From positions 930,001 through 994,000 of the forward strand of contig JANHCV010000013.1 in NCBI GenBank assembly GCA_025594325.1: a stretch of 64,000 nucleotides of DNA. Direction: 5' to 3'. Source of the stretch: Blastocladiella emersonii ATCC 22665. Taxonomy: Eukaryota > Blastocladiomycota > Blastocladiomycetes > Blastocladiales > Blastocladiaceae. The notes below the pieces were generated by a model. The model was not told where the DNA came from and made no database searches. It saw nothing but the letters and a program-made list of their open reading frames with translations. This document shows, in pieces, positions 36,363-47,140 of this stretch. A program made the translations under genes and the position numbers. Every line of letters begins with the position of its first letter. Within the stretch, counting starts at the first letter, position 1.

Positions 36363-36857
36363 ATGTGCGACAACGATGACTCGCCCAGTCCTCTTGGACG
36401 TCTGCTGCTGGACATCCACAACTGCACAGGCAAGGTGGTCGACCTGAGCCAGATGAAAGCCTTGACCATGGACGCTGTGCGCAAGCAATGGCTGGGTGAC
36501 AACGAGTCTCTGACAGAGGCCATGAAGACGCTGCGTGTTGCTACTGCCCGTCTTGCTGTGTTGCAGCAAGTGAGAGGGAAGCCTGCAAAGACACAGGAGG
36601 TGTATGGTGAAGGGCCCATTTGCGACCTCCTGTGCTACTATGGCTCAAAGAAGGACCAGGACGCTGTCGTTGACTTTGCCCAGCTTGAGCAAGACTACCC
36701 TCTGGACACGTCAGAGTGGGATGCCATCAAGAGAGAGTACCATGACTGGCTTGTCCGACAGTCCATGATGCGTCTTGCTGAGCTGTGTGTCCGGACAGAC
36801 CGCAAGAAGAAGAAGAAGGTCAAGTTTGAGAGCGACTCGGACTACAGCAGCGCGTAA
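36363..36857 (+). CDS. PLV protein of unknown function
   Basis: 164 residues. Helical and charged, with LLLDIHNCTGKVVDLSQMKA near the start and a basic/acidic tail (RKKKKKVKFESDSDYSSA). A TATA-like TAAATATATT lies 30-20 bp before the ATG. It is divergent from the recombinase gene (90 bp apart) and precedes the primase-helicase, so an early or replication-linked role is possible. No family was recognised. Confidence 0.5.
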   Translation: MCDNDDSPSPLGRLLLDIHNCTGKVVDLSQMKALTMDAVRKQWLGDNESLTEAMKTLRVATARLAVLQQVRGKPAKTQEVYGEGPICDLLCYYGSKKDQDAVVDFAQLEQDYPLDTSEWDAIKREYHDWLVRQSMMRLAELCVRTDRKKKKKVKFESDSDYSSA

Positions 36858-36881
36858 ACGCACCATGGACACAGGCCAACA

Positions 36882-37020
36882 ACACAATGCACAGGACAGG
36901 CCAAGGACACAATGCACAGGGCAGGCCAACGACACAATGCACAGGGCAGGCCAACAACACAATGCACAGGGCAGGCCAACGACACAATGCACAGGGCAGG
37001 CCAACGACACAATGAACAGG
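36882..37020. repeat. 25-bp minisatellite, about six copies
   Basis: The unit ACACAATGCACAGGGCAGG plus CCAACG recurs at exact 25-bp steps (36882, 36907, 36932, 36957, 36982, 37007). It lies between two PLV genes and is non-coding on the evidence seen. Confidence 0.95.
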
Positions 37021-37159
37021 GTCTACAGACCACCCACCTTACCTTTGCACAGGACAACTGCAATGGTAACTGAACACAGAGCTGGGGCTGTAGCGATACT
37101 GCCAAACGCATTAAACGCGCGCTCCCCCTCACCTTTTTCTGCTGCCTCATCCTAACAAG

Positions 37160-40122
37160 ATGGTCTACAAGCTTGCAAGCACGTCCTTTGGTCTCCAGTG
37201 GTACTCGGGCAAGGACGGTGACGACAAGGACATGGGCCCTCAGCGCTACGTGCTGTCGACGCTCAAGGACAACAAGCTTGTGGTCAAGCGTCTGGTCAAC
37301 AAAGGCGTCAATCAAACGGCAAAGACAAGGAGGCCCACCACTTTGCCAAGGTCAAGCCCGAGAAGCTGGTGGAGATCCTCAACAGGAACCACTGCATCCA
37401 GGAGATGGTCCACCCGGACCGTCTGTCCAAGGTGTACTTTGACGTGGACTTTAACCGCGACTGTGGCGACGTGACGCTGGACGAGGTCAAAGCGGTGATC
37501 ATGGACCAGTTCCCCAGCGCTAATCTCCAGATCTGTGGCTACGAGACTGACCAGAAGAAGTCGTGGCACATTGTCCTCAGCAACTACACGGCTACATTCA
37601 AGGAGCTCGAGCTCGTCAAGCTGTTCTGCATGCAGTACTCTGCCCTTGGCTTTGACGCCAAGGTGTACACGGCGAACCGGTTCATGAAGTGCATCAACCA
37701 GTCCAAGCCCAAGAAGACGCCAGGCGTGTACATTGAAGGTTCACGCGAGGTGTCCAAGCACCTGATCCAGGTCAACTTTGACGACAACTGTGTGTCTGTG
37801 TCCACGCTGTCCTTTGACGCGTTGATGTCAGACAAGGCCAAGGCCGCCGTGGCCAAGGGTCGCCGTGTTGACTTTACCACGGACATTCCCGAGTTCAAGG
37901 ACGTCACCATTGACCCTGACTTCTTCTTCTACGACGCGGCGCCGCTGCAGATCCTGCACAACCTCCCAGTGAGCCCGGACAATGCGTTTAGCAACGACGT
38001 GACGTGGCGGATCATGACCTGGGCACTCCGCCGTGGTCTGACCTTTGCCAAGTTCTGGGCGTGGACATCACAGCAGGACGACTCGGTGCAGCGCATGCAC
38101 AAGTACCAGCAGCGGTGGGCCGAGATTGAGGGCAACAACAAGTACCAGGTCCGCAACGGGTTCATGGAGGGCATCTTCTACGCCCACTTCCCAAGCGCTC
38201 TCAAGTCCAAGGCCCTGAAGCTGTTCAACGCGTCTCTTTGTGTCCCGGCCACCAAAACCAGCCCTAACCAGTGGCTGACCTGCGACGACATCACGCCCGC
38301 CAAGTTCAACGTGCTGGCCACTGGCATGGGATCCAGCAAGACGGGTGCGGTGTGCTCGTACATTGCCAAGTTCCCCGACGCCCGTGTGGTCTGGATCACG
38401 CCGCGCATCACTCTGACCCACAACACGGAGGGTTGACTGGTAAAAGAAGGCCTCGGCTTTGTCAACTACCGCAATGTCAAGAACAAGAAGGCCATGGGCT
38501 CGCACAAGCGCCTTGTGATCTCGCCGTGCTCCCTGCACTACATCACAGAGCCCTACGACATGGTCGTGGTGGACAAGTCGGAGACCGTGCTGCAAATGTT
38601 CCTGGATGACAAGCTGCACACAACGACGGGCAAGAACAACCTTCTCGCCAACTTGCTCGCCTTCAAGACGCTGTGCGAGAATGGCCGTGGTATCTTCATG
38701 GACGCGTTTGTCACTAACCTGACCATGGACGTCCTGCGCTCCTTTGAGGTGGCACCAACCATTCCCAACCAGCTCTGTGGTATGGTCGAGTTCCGCAGTA
38801 AGATCGAGGTCATCAAGAACACGCTGCCCAACACCTTTAAACCGCGCAAGATGACGTACATTGCCAGTAAGCCGCACCTTGAGCTCAGCGCCGAGGACAT
38901 CATGGAGCGGAACATTATCGCCGACCTGCGCGCTGGCAAGAAGCTGTACGTGTTCATCCCCCGCAAGCACGACAACAACTCCATCTGGGCGGTGCAGAAG
39001 TTTGGCGAGTACCTTGAGAAGGTCATGGACTGGAAGATTGGCAACCAGATCAAGGTGTACCACAGCGGGCGCCCCAAACACGAGAACAAGGAACTCGAGA
39101 ACCCTGACACCGCGTGGGGCTTGGACAATGTCCGCGTGGTCATCTTGAACCTCAAGATCACTGTGGGCGTCAACTTCTCGACGGAGAAGGTCTTCCACAA
39201 GGTCTACGCGCGCTACGAGTCCTGGTTCTCTGCGCGCAACTTCATCCAAGGCGTGTTCCGTGTCCGCCACCCCATCGACAACAAGATTGTGTTCATGACG
39301 TGCAAGGGCAATCGCAGCAAGTACCTCAAGCGCACCAAGGTCATCAACGTGGCCCCTGTCGGCGAGCTGCACCAGGCGATTGTCAAGAATGCGATGCTTG
39401 AGCGCGAGATGGCCGCTGTGTCCGCTCGCTACAAGGTCTTTGACTCGTTCCGCAAGCTTGCAGGGGTTGTCATTGACAACTGCCCCGACTACTACTACGA
39501 AGTCGACCCCAAGGTCAAGGTCGTGCTCGAGTCTGGCTGGTCCTTTGAGTGGAAGAACATTGAGCCGGCCAAGGACGACACAATGCAGGCGTACAGTGAC
39601 AAGGTCCTTGACGCGCCTGACTGGAAGACGTGGCTGTCGATCCGCAAGTCCTTCTTCATGTCGACGTTCAAGGGGCTGAGCGAGAAGCAGATGAGCGTCA
39701 TCTGGGACAACAACTCGGAGGACTTTATGGAGACGATCAAGCACTTTTACACCAAGGACACGGACCACGTCCTGCACACCCTCCTCGCGCACAACAAGAT
39801 GGATCTCCGCACAGCCACCAAGTTCAACGTCCAGGCTGTGGTCCCTGCTGCGTTTGGCAACGACATCAAGCGCTGGTACAAGCAGCTGACCCGCAAGGCC
39901 TGTGGCAACGCGACTCTACTCTCCAGCCTGCTCAACAAATACTTTGGCAAGAAGATTGTCCGAGTCGACCCCAAGCAGCGTCAAGTGATGATCGACTACA
40001 AGCCCTACCCCAACTTGTCATGGACAGACAACTACGAGCTCTTCAAGATGTACATCGACTGGACAACCACCCCGCAGCAGTCCCTGACCTTTACGCTGAA
40101 CCTGGACGACGACAAGCTCTAA
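37160..40122 (+). pseudogene. PLV primase-helicase (AEP primase plus superfamily-2-like helicase), disrupted
   Basis: The start MVYKLASTSFGLQWYSG at 37160 is followed by a 1-nt-type frame shift near 37313. The AEP primase region then shows VYFDVDFN (metal-binding DxD), KSWHIVL (SxH-type) and KCINQSKPKK. The helicase has GMGSSKT at 38323-38343 where GMGSGKT-type P-loops are expected, then VWITPRITLTH. An in-frame TGA follows at 38434-38436. Walker B reads VVVDKSE where DE-type is usual. The C-terminal motifs (KITVGVNFS, FIQGVFRVRHP) are kept. This architecture is that of the replication/origin-binding helicases of PLVs and relatives. The last 64 bp lie inside the right TIR. The product is not expected to be active. 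Confidence 0.8.
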
Positions 40123-40231
40123 GACACCCCACGACCGCCTGTGTCCATGACCTGCTCCCCGACCTGTTCCGTAAACGAGTCAACTGCTGTTCGCTGCTGT
40201 TCGCCCTTCTCTCTCACTCCCAAACCAGAGA

Positions 40232-40541
40232 CCTATCACCGTGGCACATCCCCTTGTCCATCAAAACCGTCTATGTACTTATACACCATGGGGCAAAATG
40301 ATGGACAAGGGGATGCGGCGCGGTGATAGGTTCATAGCTGTTGCTCGCGGCAGGTGGTCAGGGACAGCTCTCGGACTTCCACAGATCAACTCTCAGACAG
40401 CTCGCAGCTATTCGCTCTCTCCCTTCACTCCCAAACCAGAGACCTATCACCGTGGCACATCCCCTTGTCCATCAAAACCGTCTATGTACTTATACACCAT
40501 GGGGCAAAATGATGGACAAGGGGATGCGGCGCGGTGATAGG
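40232..40541. promoter_or_regulatory. Pair of hairpin/TATA modules in the right TIR
   Basis: Mirrored copies of the two modules of the left repeat. The inner arms of 17 bp and outer arms of 10 bp are perfectly complementary within each module. Confidence 0.6.
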
Positions 40542-41054
40542 TTCATAGCTGTTGCTTGCGGCAGGTGGTCAGGGACTGGCTCACAGACTGATCGTTGACT
40601 GCTCACAGATGGACTCTCAGCTGTGCTCAGGGACCAGACCAGGGATCCGCACAGTGGGTAGCCGCAGCTGCGCTGCTCTTTGTCTCGCTTCGCTCGCCGC
40701 CCCCCGCCCACCACCCGGGGTAAGCAATGGTCAGCCCGAGCGGTTGGTCAGGGACGGGCTCGGGGACTTGCCCGCAGATCGACTCGCAGATCGACTCGCA
40801 GATCGACTCGCAGATCGGGTCCACGCGCCGTTCATCTGCACGTGATCCACGTGACCCGCCCGCCACCCCTCTCCCTCCGGCCTTCGGCCTCCGCCCGCGT
40901 GTCGTGTTCCCTAAGGGAATGCGACATATGGCATACGACATATTATTAACCACCCGGGGTAAGCAACTGGGTCTCACGTGGTTAGCCCAAGTGACTGCCC
41001 GCCGACTGCTCGGGGTAAGCAATTGGTCAGCCCGAGTGGTAGTGGGTCAGCCCA

Positions 41055-41080
41055 TGTCGTATCCCTTAAGGGATACGACA
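41055..41080. other. Perfect 26-bp terminal palindrome, right end
   Basis: Identical to the palindrome at 18753-18778 and ends the element with CGACA directly before the CAAGG target copy. Confidence 0.9.
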
Positions 41081-41085
41081 CAAGG
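41081..41085. other. Right copy of the PLV target-site duplication (CAAGG)
   Basis: Matches 18748-18752. A 5-bp staggered cut fits an RVE-type integrase and not a tyrosine recombinase. Confidence 0.85.
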
Positions 41086-41517
41086 CAACACCATCGCCGT
41101 CCGCCAAAAATTCTAGTTTTTCGCCCGGAAAATGCAAGACTGACGATTGCTTAGACTCGTTAAACGCAAGGACGTTGAGGATAATGCGGCGCATGTCATC
41201 CCAGGTACTCTCGTCGTTGGAGTCCACATGCAGGCCTTCATCGGAAGCGGGAGTTGAAAGCGTCAGCATGAAGTTTCGCCGGCACGAGAGGTTGGCGGCA
41301 CCCAACGAGGTCCCGTCGACCATCATGTGCCCCGCCAGGATCCCTCCTGCTCTTGGTCAAAAATTGAGAAGGACACACCTGCAAGTGGTTTGCTGGAAGT
41401 CTTTTCATTCGCTTGCATGATGTGGTCGAGTTTTGCAGGCAGGATCGGAAGGCGAGGCGGGCGAACGAGGCGAAGAACGTCCTCGCTCTGAACTGCCTTG
41501 CGCCACACCGTGATCAC
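41081..41517 (-). pseudogene. 5' part of the retroelement-related ORF split by the PLV
   Basis: The frame from 41326 (MMVDGTSLGAANLSCRRNF) runs to the target site and continues in register at 18747. Upstream, in another frame, the run MQANEKTSS near 41420 matches MQANEKSS of the neighbouring pol remnant, and the leader before it (CACCCTGTTACTTCACTCGG at 41513-41532) matches 18310-18329. So this is a shorter relative of that remnant with at least one frame break near 41330. The middle region has no recognisable RT or integrase. Confidence 0.65.
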
Positions 41518-41604
41518 CCTGTTACTTCACTCGGCGCGTCGGTACGCGTCGCGGGCGCAAGTTCCCAAAGGCGCTATCAAGGGAGCAAAAGGATCGAATC
41601 TACA

Positions 41605-44600
41605 TTACAATGTCTCGCCGCTACTCGTCAGCGCCTCGAGCGTGAGCCCGCCATTCTCGAGGAATTTGGCGATATTCGGCGTGTCCTTGAGCGCGGCGGG
41701 CGAGAGCAGGTGGAGGACCGAGCACAGCGACCTAGCCTCGCGGCGGAGCTTCTTGACGCCGAGCACAAGGAAAGACGCAACCGTGGCGACAATGGCCGCG
41801 ACCGTGGCGATCAGCATCACGATACACGACATCATCGAGTACGCGACGCGGCCCGACATGGTGCCGCGGAACACGTCGTTGGCGGCGGCGATGCGGTACA
41901 TGAGGTCCGCCGAGATGGCCATGGACAGCTGCCACGTCTCGACCTCAGGCGAGGCCGGGTCCGTCAGGTTGGTCAGCGTCGACGCCATCGAGTCGGCGAG
42001 CCGCGTCGTCACGTCAATGTACCGGTCCATCTCCGAGTCGAGCGGGAGCGACGCGATGGCGTTGGTGAAGCCGATCTCGGGCCGCTCAACCACGCCCGGA
42101 CACGCCGTCTTGACGCAGTCGCGCGGGTAGATGGTGTGCTCGGGGATCATGATCGACAGGCCGTTCGGGTCGTTGACGAGGATCGAGTGCTCGGTGAAGA
42201 GGTCGAGCAGCGTGCTCTGCACGCCTTTGACGCAGTCGGCTACACGACGGGGCGCAGAGTCAGTGCTCGAGCATGACGAATCAGAGCGCTCCGCACGCAC
42301 AGTTGGAGATGATGTGATCGGGCGAAAAGTACTCGATCGTGTACATGACGGCCTCGGTCATGTGGAACCGGCGGTTGGCGGAGAGCGTGAGCCGGTGAAT
42401 GTCCTCTCGCAGCGAGGTCGACTGGAGCGACGTGATGAACATGCCCGAGAGCAGGCCGCCGATGACGAGCAGCGCGACGCCCGCCGCGACCTTGTAGTTG
42501 CGGCTGCGATGCGGTACCGTGGCCGTGCTGGACCCGTCGGTGCCGGGCGACCGCCGCTTCATGTCGCCCTCGATCTCCTCCTCGGGGCTCGTCGCCGTGA
42601 CCTCGCGGAACGACTCGATCTCCTCCTCGATCGACGTCAGCATGTCGGCGGCCGCGCGCTTCGGGATCTTGCGCAGCAGGTTCAGCACGTGGTCCTGGTG
42701 CCGGAAGTACCGGTGGAAGACGGAGATGTACGCGACGCCAATGGTGAGCAGCAGGAAGAAGATGCTCGCCGCAAGCGCGATCATCATGAGCACGAGCATC
42801 TGCGCGGCGAGGTCCTCGTACTCGCGGATCGACACCTCGACCATGCTGCGCAGCGCGTCGAAGATGGTCTTGAAGTTGTCGGTCAGCAGCCGCAGCTCGG
42901 CCGTGTGCTGGAACTTGTACGACGTGAGCGCGCCGGGTGCCGTGAGCCCCGCGCTGATGCTGCCGGCCGCCAGGATCGACCGGAACACGTCCATGGGCGT
43001 CATGTCAATGGGCCGGAAGTTGGTCGCGTTGCGCGTCTCGTGCGCGCGGAGATGCGGAATGTCGGCAGCACCACCTGTGTCGTCATGTCCCACATGGCGA
43101 GCTTCGGCAGCGCCTAGGTCGTGTGCTTGAGCGTCGAGTTGAGCAGCGTCACGTACGACGCGAGCTGGTCGCGGTTGCCGTTGATGTTGGCGAACACGAG
43201 CCCGCGCATCGCCTTGAGCATGTCGAGCGCATCGGACCGGTTGGCCCGCGTGATGGCGAACTTGCTGAGGACCTCGCTTGTCAGTGAGAAGAAGTGCAGG
43301 CACGTAATGAACCCCATGCTCACGCCAATGAGCAGCAGGAGGCCCGGGATCAGTGCGCGCCAGAACTTGCGCAGCGGGGCGGCGACGCGCTCCTGCAGCA
43401 GGCGCCGCAGCTGCATCTTCTGCCGCTCGGCGCGCGAGATGGACGTGCCCGACGTGTGCGACGGCGCGCGCGCACCAGCGAAGAAGGGCCGGTCGCGGTC
43501 GCGGTCCCGGTCGCCCGAGAGCGGCTGCTGGCCGCGCTGCGCGGCCGTGAAGTCGTCGACCGACAGCGCGAGCTCGGTCGCGTTCATGAGCATCTGGCTT
43601 ACGGTGCGCGTCGGCCGCGTCGGCAGCGAGAGTGCGTCGACGGCGCCCGTGTTGGGCGAGATCATGCCCGTCGCCATGGGCAGGCTGCCGGCGGACCCGG
43701 CGTTGCTCGACGGCAGCCGCGGGAGCGCGGGCGCCGACTTGATGTTGGTCGTCTCCTCGGTCGAAATCGAGACAAACTGCGGCGAGTTCGCGCCCGTGCC
43801 CGGCGCGGGCATGGTCGAGATGCCGGGCGCGCTCGAAGCCGAGGCGAGCTGGTGTTGGACGAGAGGCGGCGGCGGCGGGATCGGGTGGCCGGGGCCGCCG
43901 GACGTGGCGAGCGGGGTGCTGCCTCCGAGACTCGAGTTGAGCTTGCTGGGCGAGTGGTGCATCATGGCGGGAGGTCCCGAATCGGACATGTCGCCGCCGT
44001 TCATCATGAAGCTGCCCTGGATCCGCCGAGAGTAGGACCTCGCGAGCCCGAACCCGAGCCCGCTCGCGCCGCTGACGACCGACGGCAGCGCCATGGTCTT
44101 GAGCTGCGACTCGTACGACTCGACTACACATGAGCGCGGGCGCGAGCGCGACAAAGTTAGACTCGAGCTGAGCGCAGATCCCCATCCACCGACAACATAC
44201 CCTCCTCGGCGAGCTCGAGAATCTGAGCCGACCGCGCGGTATCGGCGTCGACGCACGCGAGGAACTGCGCGTAGCTGCGGAGCGTCTGCTTGTCGCGGGG
44301 GCTGCGCTCGAGGATGCGGCGATAGCACTTGCGCGCGCCCGTCTGCGACTCGGCCAGGCGCATCACAATTGTAGCCATGAACTCGGTCGTGGCGCCAGTG
44401 CGGATCGCCTCCCACAGGTCGCGCACGCCCGCGAGCGCGGCGAGGTGGTGGCGCCGACATTCCCTGGCCAATGCGTCGAGTGCAGTACGGTCGAGTACGT
44501 GCTCGCCGCGATCGCGCGCACTGCGCTCCTGCAGGTACGCAAGGAACTTGACGTCGAGCGGCACGCCGTGGCGGCTCTCCTTGAGGTCGCCGAGCAGCTC

Positions 44601-46470
44601 GGACGCGGCCATGGCGCCGTCGGGCCCGTAGTACGCGGCGAGGTACGTGGCGGCGAGCAGGAGGAGAAGCGGGTGCTTCGGATGCTCAATGAGCCCGCGC
44701 TCGAGGAGCTCGAGCGCTAGCGCGTGCTGCGTCGGTGACGGGTTGTCACGAAGGAATCGAATGCCTAGCGACGAAAGCAAGCGGGGTCAGTGCACGGGAG
44801 TGGGCGACGGACAGCGACGCGAAGTACGCACAGACTTCCACCTGGAGCGCCGAGTCGAACACGTTCTCCCTCCGCTTGGGCTGTCGCGCCTTGGCCGCGT
44901 TAAGGGCGTCGGTCGACGTCCCCTTGAACAGCGTGTGTAGTGCGGATCCGCTCGGCTCGGCCGCCGTCGAGTGCGCGAGCGTCTCGAAGGCGCGCGACAC
45001 GGTGCTGTGCCGCCGGTTCTTGCGGTCGCCGAGCGTCGACGCGGGCCGGGCGGGCGACTCGTCGCCGTTCTGCGACGGCGTGCCGGGCGAGATGAGGCCC
45101 GAGGACAGGATGGTCGTCTCGAGCGTCGTCTGGACCGTGGGCTTGGTCGTCGAGACAGCCACCGACATGCGGCGCGTCAGGGTGCCCGCGCGGCGCAGCG
45201 TGGACATGGTCAGCGGCAGGATCGCGTCGCCGGGCGCCAATGGGTTGACGTTGCTCGCACCGCCGATGCCCGAGGTGCTGGTCGCCGCGCTCTCGGGCGA
45301 CGTCTCGCCCGCGCTCTCGCCGCGCGCGACGACACGGTGCCACGTCTTGATGACGCGCTGCAGCTGGTGGTCGGCCGACCACTTGCTGCCGTACGCGCCG
45401 CCGACGAACCCGAGGATCGCGGCCGGGATGAGCGCGAGCCACGCGCCTTCAGGCTCGCCGACGGCGTGCACGATCATGGACGCGACCATAGACATGCACG
45501 CGGCCATGGTCAGGCCGATCCGGAGCATGGTCATGCGCGCATCGAAATAGGGCTGGGCGCGCGCAAACTGCAGCGACAGGTACGCGAGGCCGGCGGCGAC
45601 GAGGACCATGTACGCCCACTTGCCCGCGGTGCCGAGGTCGCGCAGGAACACGTCGAGGAACACGAACGTGATGCGCATCGAGACGGCGAGCAGGTCGGTG
45701 CGGCCGTGCGCGCGGGCGAGCGGCGACTTGGAGGTCGGGGAACACTCGATAAACACCACAGATCCGACGAGGATCAGCGGGATGAAGATGGCGAGCGAGA
45801 TTGAGTCGAAGATGAGGAGCGGGAGGTGTTGCGACGACGTGCACGAGACGTTGAACTCGGGGATCACGCCGCCGATACAGTGGATGCCGACCATGAAGAG
45901 CCCCGTGATCGGGATGCTGAGCGCGGTGCAGAGCAGCGTGCACAGCAGGCGGAGCGTCTGAAGCGCGCTGATGGGCGCCTTCATTTGCCGGTGCATGAGC
46001 GAGGACACGATCATGATGAGCAAAATCGTAGTCACGACCATGCAGACGGCGATCGCGTTGGCCACCGTGTACGAGAAGTAGTCGGTGAGCAGGCGCGTCG
46101 GCTCGGTGATGGCGGCGAGCGCGAACGATAGATCGTGGTGGAGATGCTTGTTGAACGCGAACGAGGTCCATTGGATCTCTTCGACGAACTACAACAAGGG
46201 AGGGAAGTCGCGGGTCAGCTCGAGGGGTTCGAACCGCGTAGCCCGGATGCCACACACCGTGAGCGCCCACGAGAGGGCGGGCGGGTGCTCATTGTCGCGG
46301 GTCGTGATGTAGGCGACCTGGAACACGGTTTGCTCGAGGGCGTTGACGGGGACGAGGTTGTTGAGGTCGGTGCGGCGGCTCGGCGCGCCCGACTTGGCGT
46401 CGGCGCGGTCGCCCGCCTCCTCGTGCGCGAGCACCGTGTCGTCGAATTGGATGTTGCCACCGCCTTGCAT
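41605..46470 (-). pseudogene. TmcB/TmcC-like multi-spanning membrane protein with TPR-like repeats, frame broken
   Basis: Exons on the minus strand: 46470-46258, 46188-44832, 44764-44201, 44123 to about 43117, continuing through a broken part to 42301, then 42239-41605. Introns 46189-46257, 44765-44831, 44124-44200 (with TCTAACTT branch) and 42240-42300 keep frame. Exon 2 holds about seven membrane spans (ICICMVVTTILLIMIV-type helices). Exon 3 holds the TPR-like region of the tiny-macrocysts family (RFLRDNPSPTQHALALELLE, SRHGVPLDVKFLAYLQ, QILELAEE). Later exons add further spans. Near 43114-43116 an in-frame TAG and near 43050 a 2-nt-type shift interrupt coding that otherwise looks conserved; a 39-nt intron could remove the TAG only. 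It is either a young pseudogene or carries sequence errors. Dictyostelium TmcB acts in sexual development; the fungal role is unknown. Confidence 0.65.
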
Positions 46471-47140
46471 GGTGTTGGCCGATCTATAGAGTAGCTTTCA
46501 TGGCTAAAGAGCTGATCGGGATGGCGAGTCGTCGCCGACTCGGATCGCATTCATGGCAACGCGAAGCGAACGGGTGGGGCGTCCCCCATCTCCGCGCCCG
46601 ATGGGTCTCCTTGCACCAGGAGTGCATGTAGCCAGGGGTGCGGTTCTCCCGCGATGCCCCCGTTGCGTGAGTAATCGCCGAGACGCGTCTCGCAACGCGC
46701 TGGAAAACGCGTCTCGCACCGCGCCAGCCATACGCACGTGACGTGATTTTCGTTTCGACGATCACCATCGCGGAGACCCATACATAGTTACGAATAAATG
46801 ACCTTATGCAATGAACTCGGGATGGTCTTTATCACGCGTAGTACGGCGCTTTTCGACAGGTTGTTCTGATCGGCGTGCATGGCTCAGCCATCGCGCAGGG
46901 GAAAGGCGGGGGGAGCTCATGTGCAGCACTTTGAAGATCTATTCGGCACGTAATACAGAAAGTTTGAAGCACGATACGACTTGATGCCAAGCGTCGCCCG
47001 ACGCGTCGCCGCGGCCACGTGGCATCGCGACGTGTCGCTCGACTATTAGTCGAGCTGTACTTGATGTTGCGTGTGACCAAGTTGAGTTGGCGAGATCGAA
47101 TGCTTGAGCCGCTTAGAAAGCGAAGCAAATCGTTCTGAAA
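46471..47140. other. Intergenic stretch with ACGCGT and CACGTG boxes
   Basis: ACGCGTCTCGC occurs twice (near 46684 and 46709), followed by CACGTGACG near 46734, and ACGCGT again near 47005. ACGCGT is the MluI cell-cycle box of fungi. No gene was seen. Confidence 0.5.

Larger units (their letters stand above)
18753..41080. mobile_element. Integrated Polinton-like virus (PLV)/Maverick-class element
   Basis: A 22,328-bp unit bounded by 1,022-bp inverted repeats and a CAAGG duplication. Subtracting the Ty3 insert and its duplicated target leaves about 17.0 kb. The gene set is the PLV set: double-jelly-roll capsid, penton, A32-type ATPase, fibre, RVE integrase, AEP primase-superfamily helicase. 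A protein-primed DNA polymerase and an adenovirus-type protease were not seen. Capsid-side genes run on the minus strand from 36.3 kb down to 21.3 kb, except the fibre gene. The replication genes run on the plus strand into the right repeat. The ATPase and helicase are broken, so the copy is probably not autonomous. The class could alternatively be called Maverick-like because of the integrase; the lack of a polymerase B argues against that. Confidence 0.9.
40059..41080 (-). repeat. Right terminal inverted repeat, 1,022 bp
   Basis: Mirror image of 18753-19774; every coordinate x in one repeat pairs with 59833 minus x in the other. It carries the mirrored hairpin modules (40232-40330, 40443-40541), the 12-bp units (40770-40816) and the terminal palindrome. 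It overlaps the helicase 3' end. Confidence 0.95.

Noticed and set aside
38068-39792. 574-codon minus-strand frame across the helicase
   Set aside because: It is the antisense shadow of the primase-helicase, whose motifs are clear on the plus strand.
18753-41080. Classical Polinton/Maverick with protein-primed DNA polymerase B
   Set aside because: No polymerase B motifs or adenovirus-type protease were found; replication genes are of the AEP primase-helicase type.
42281-44185. A single 634-residue minus-strand gene
   Set aside because: Its first 370 residues are an out-of-frame shadow (poly-Arg/Ala); only the last part is a true TmcB-like exon region.
46210-46245. Possible tRNA T-arm (GGTTCGAACC)
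   Set aside because: It lies inside an intron, and no acceptor stem, D-arm or anticodon arm can be folded around it.
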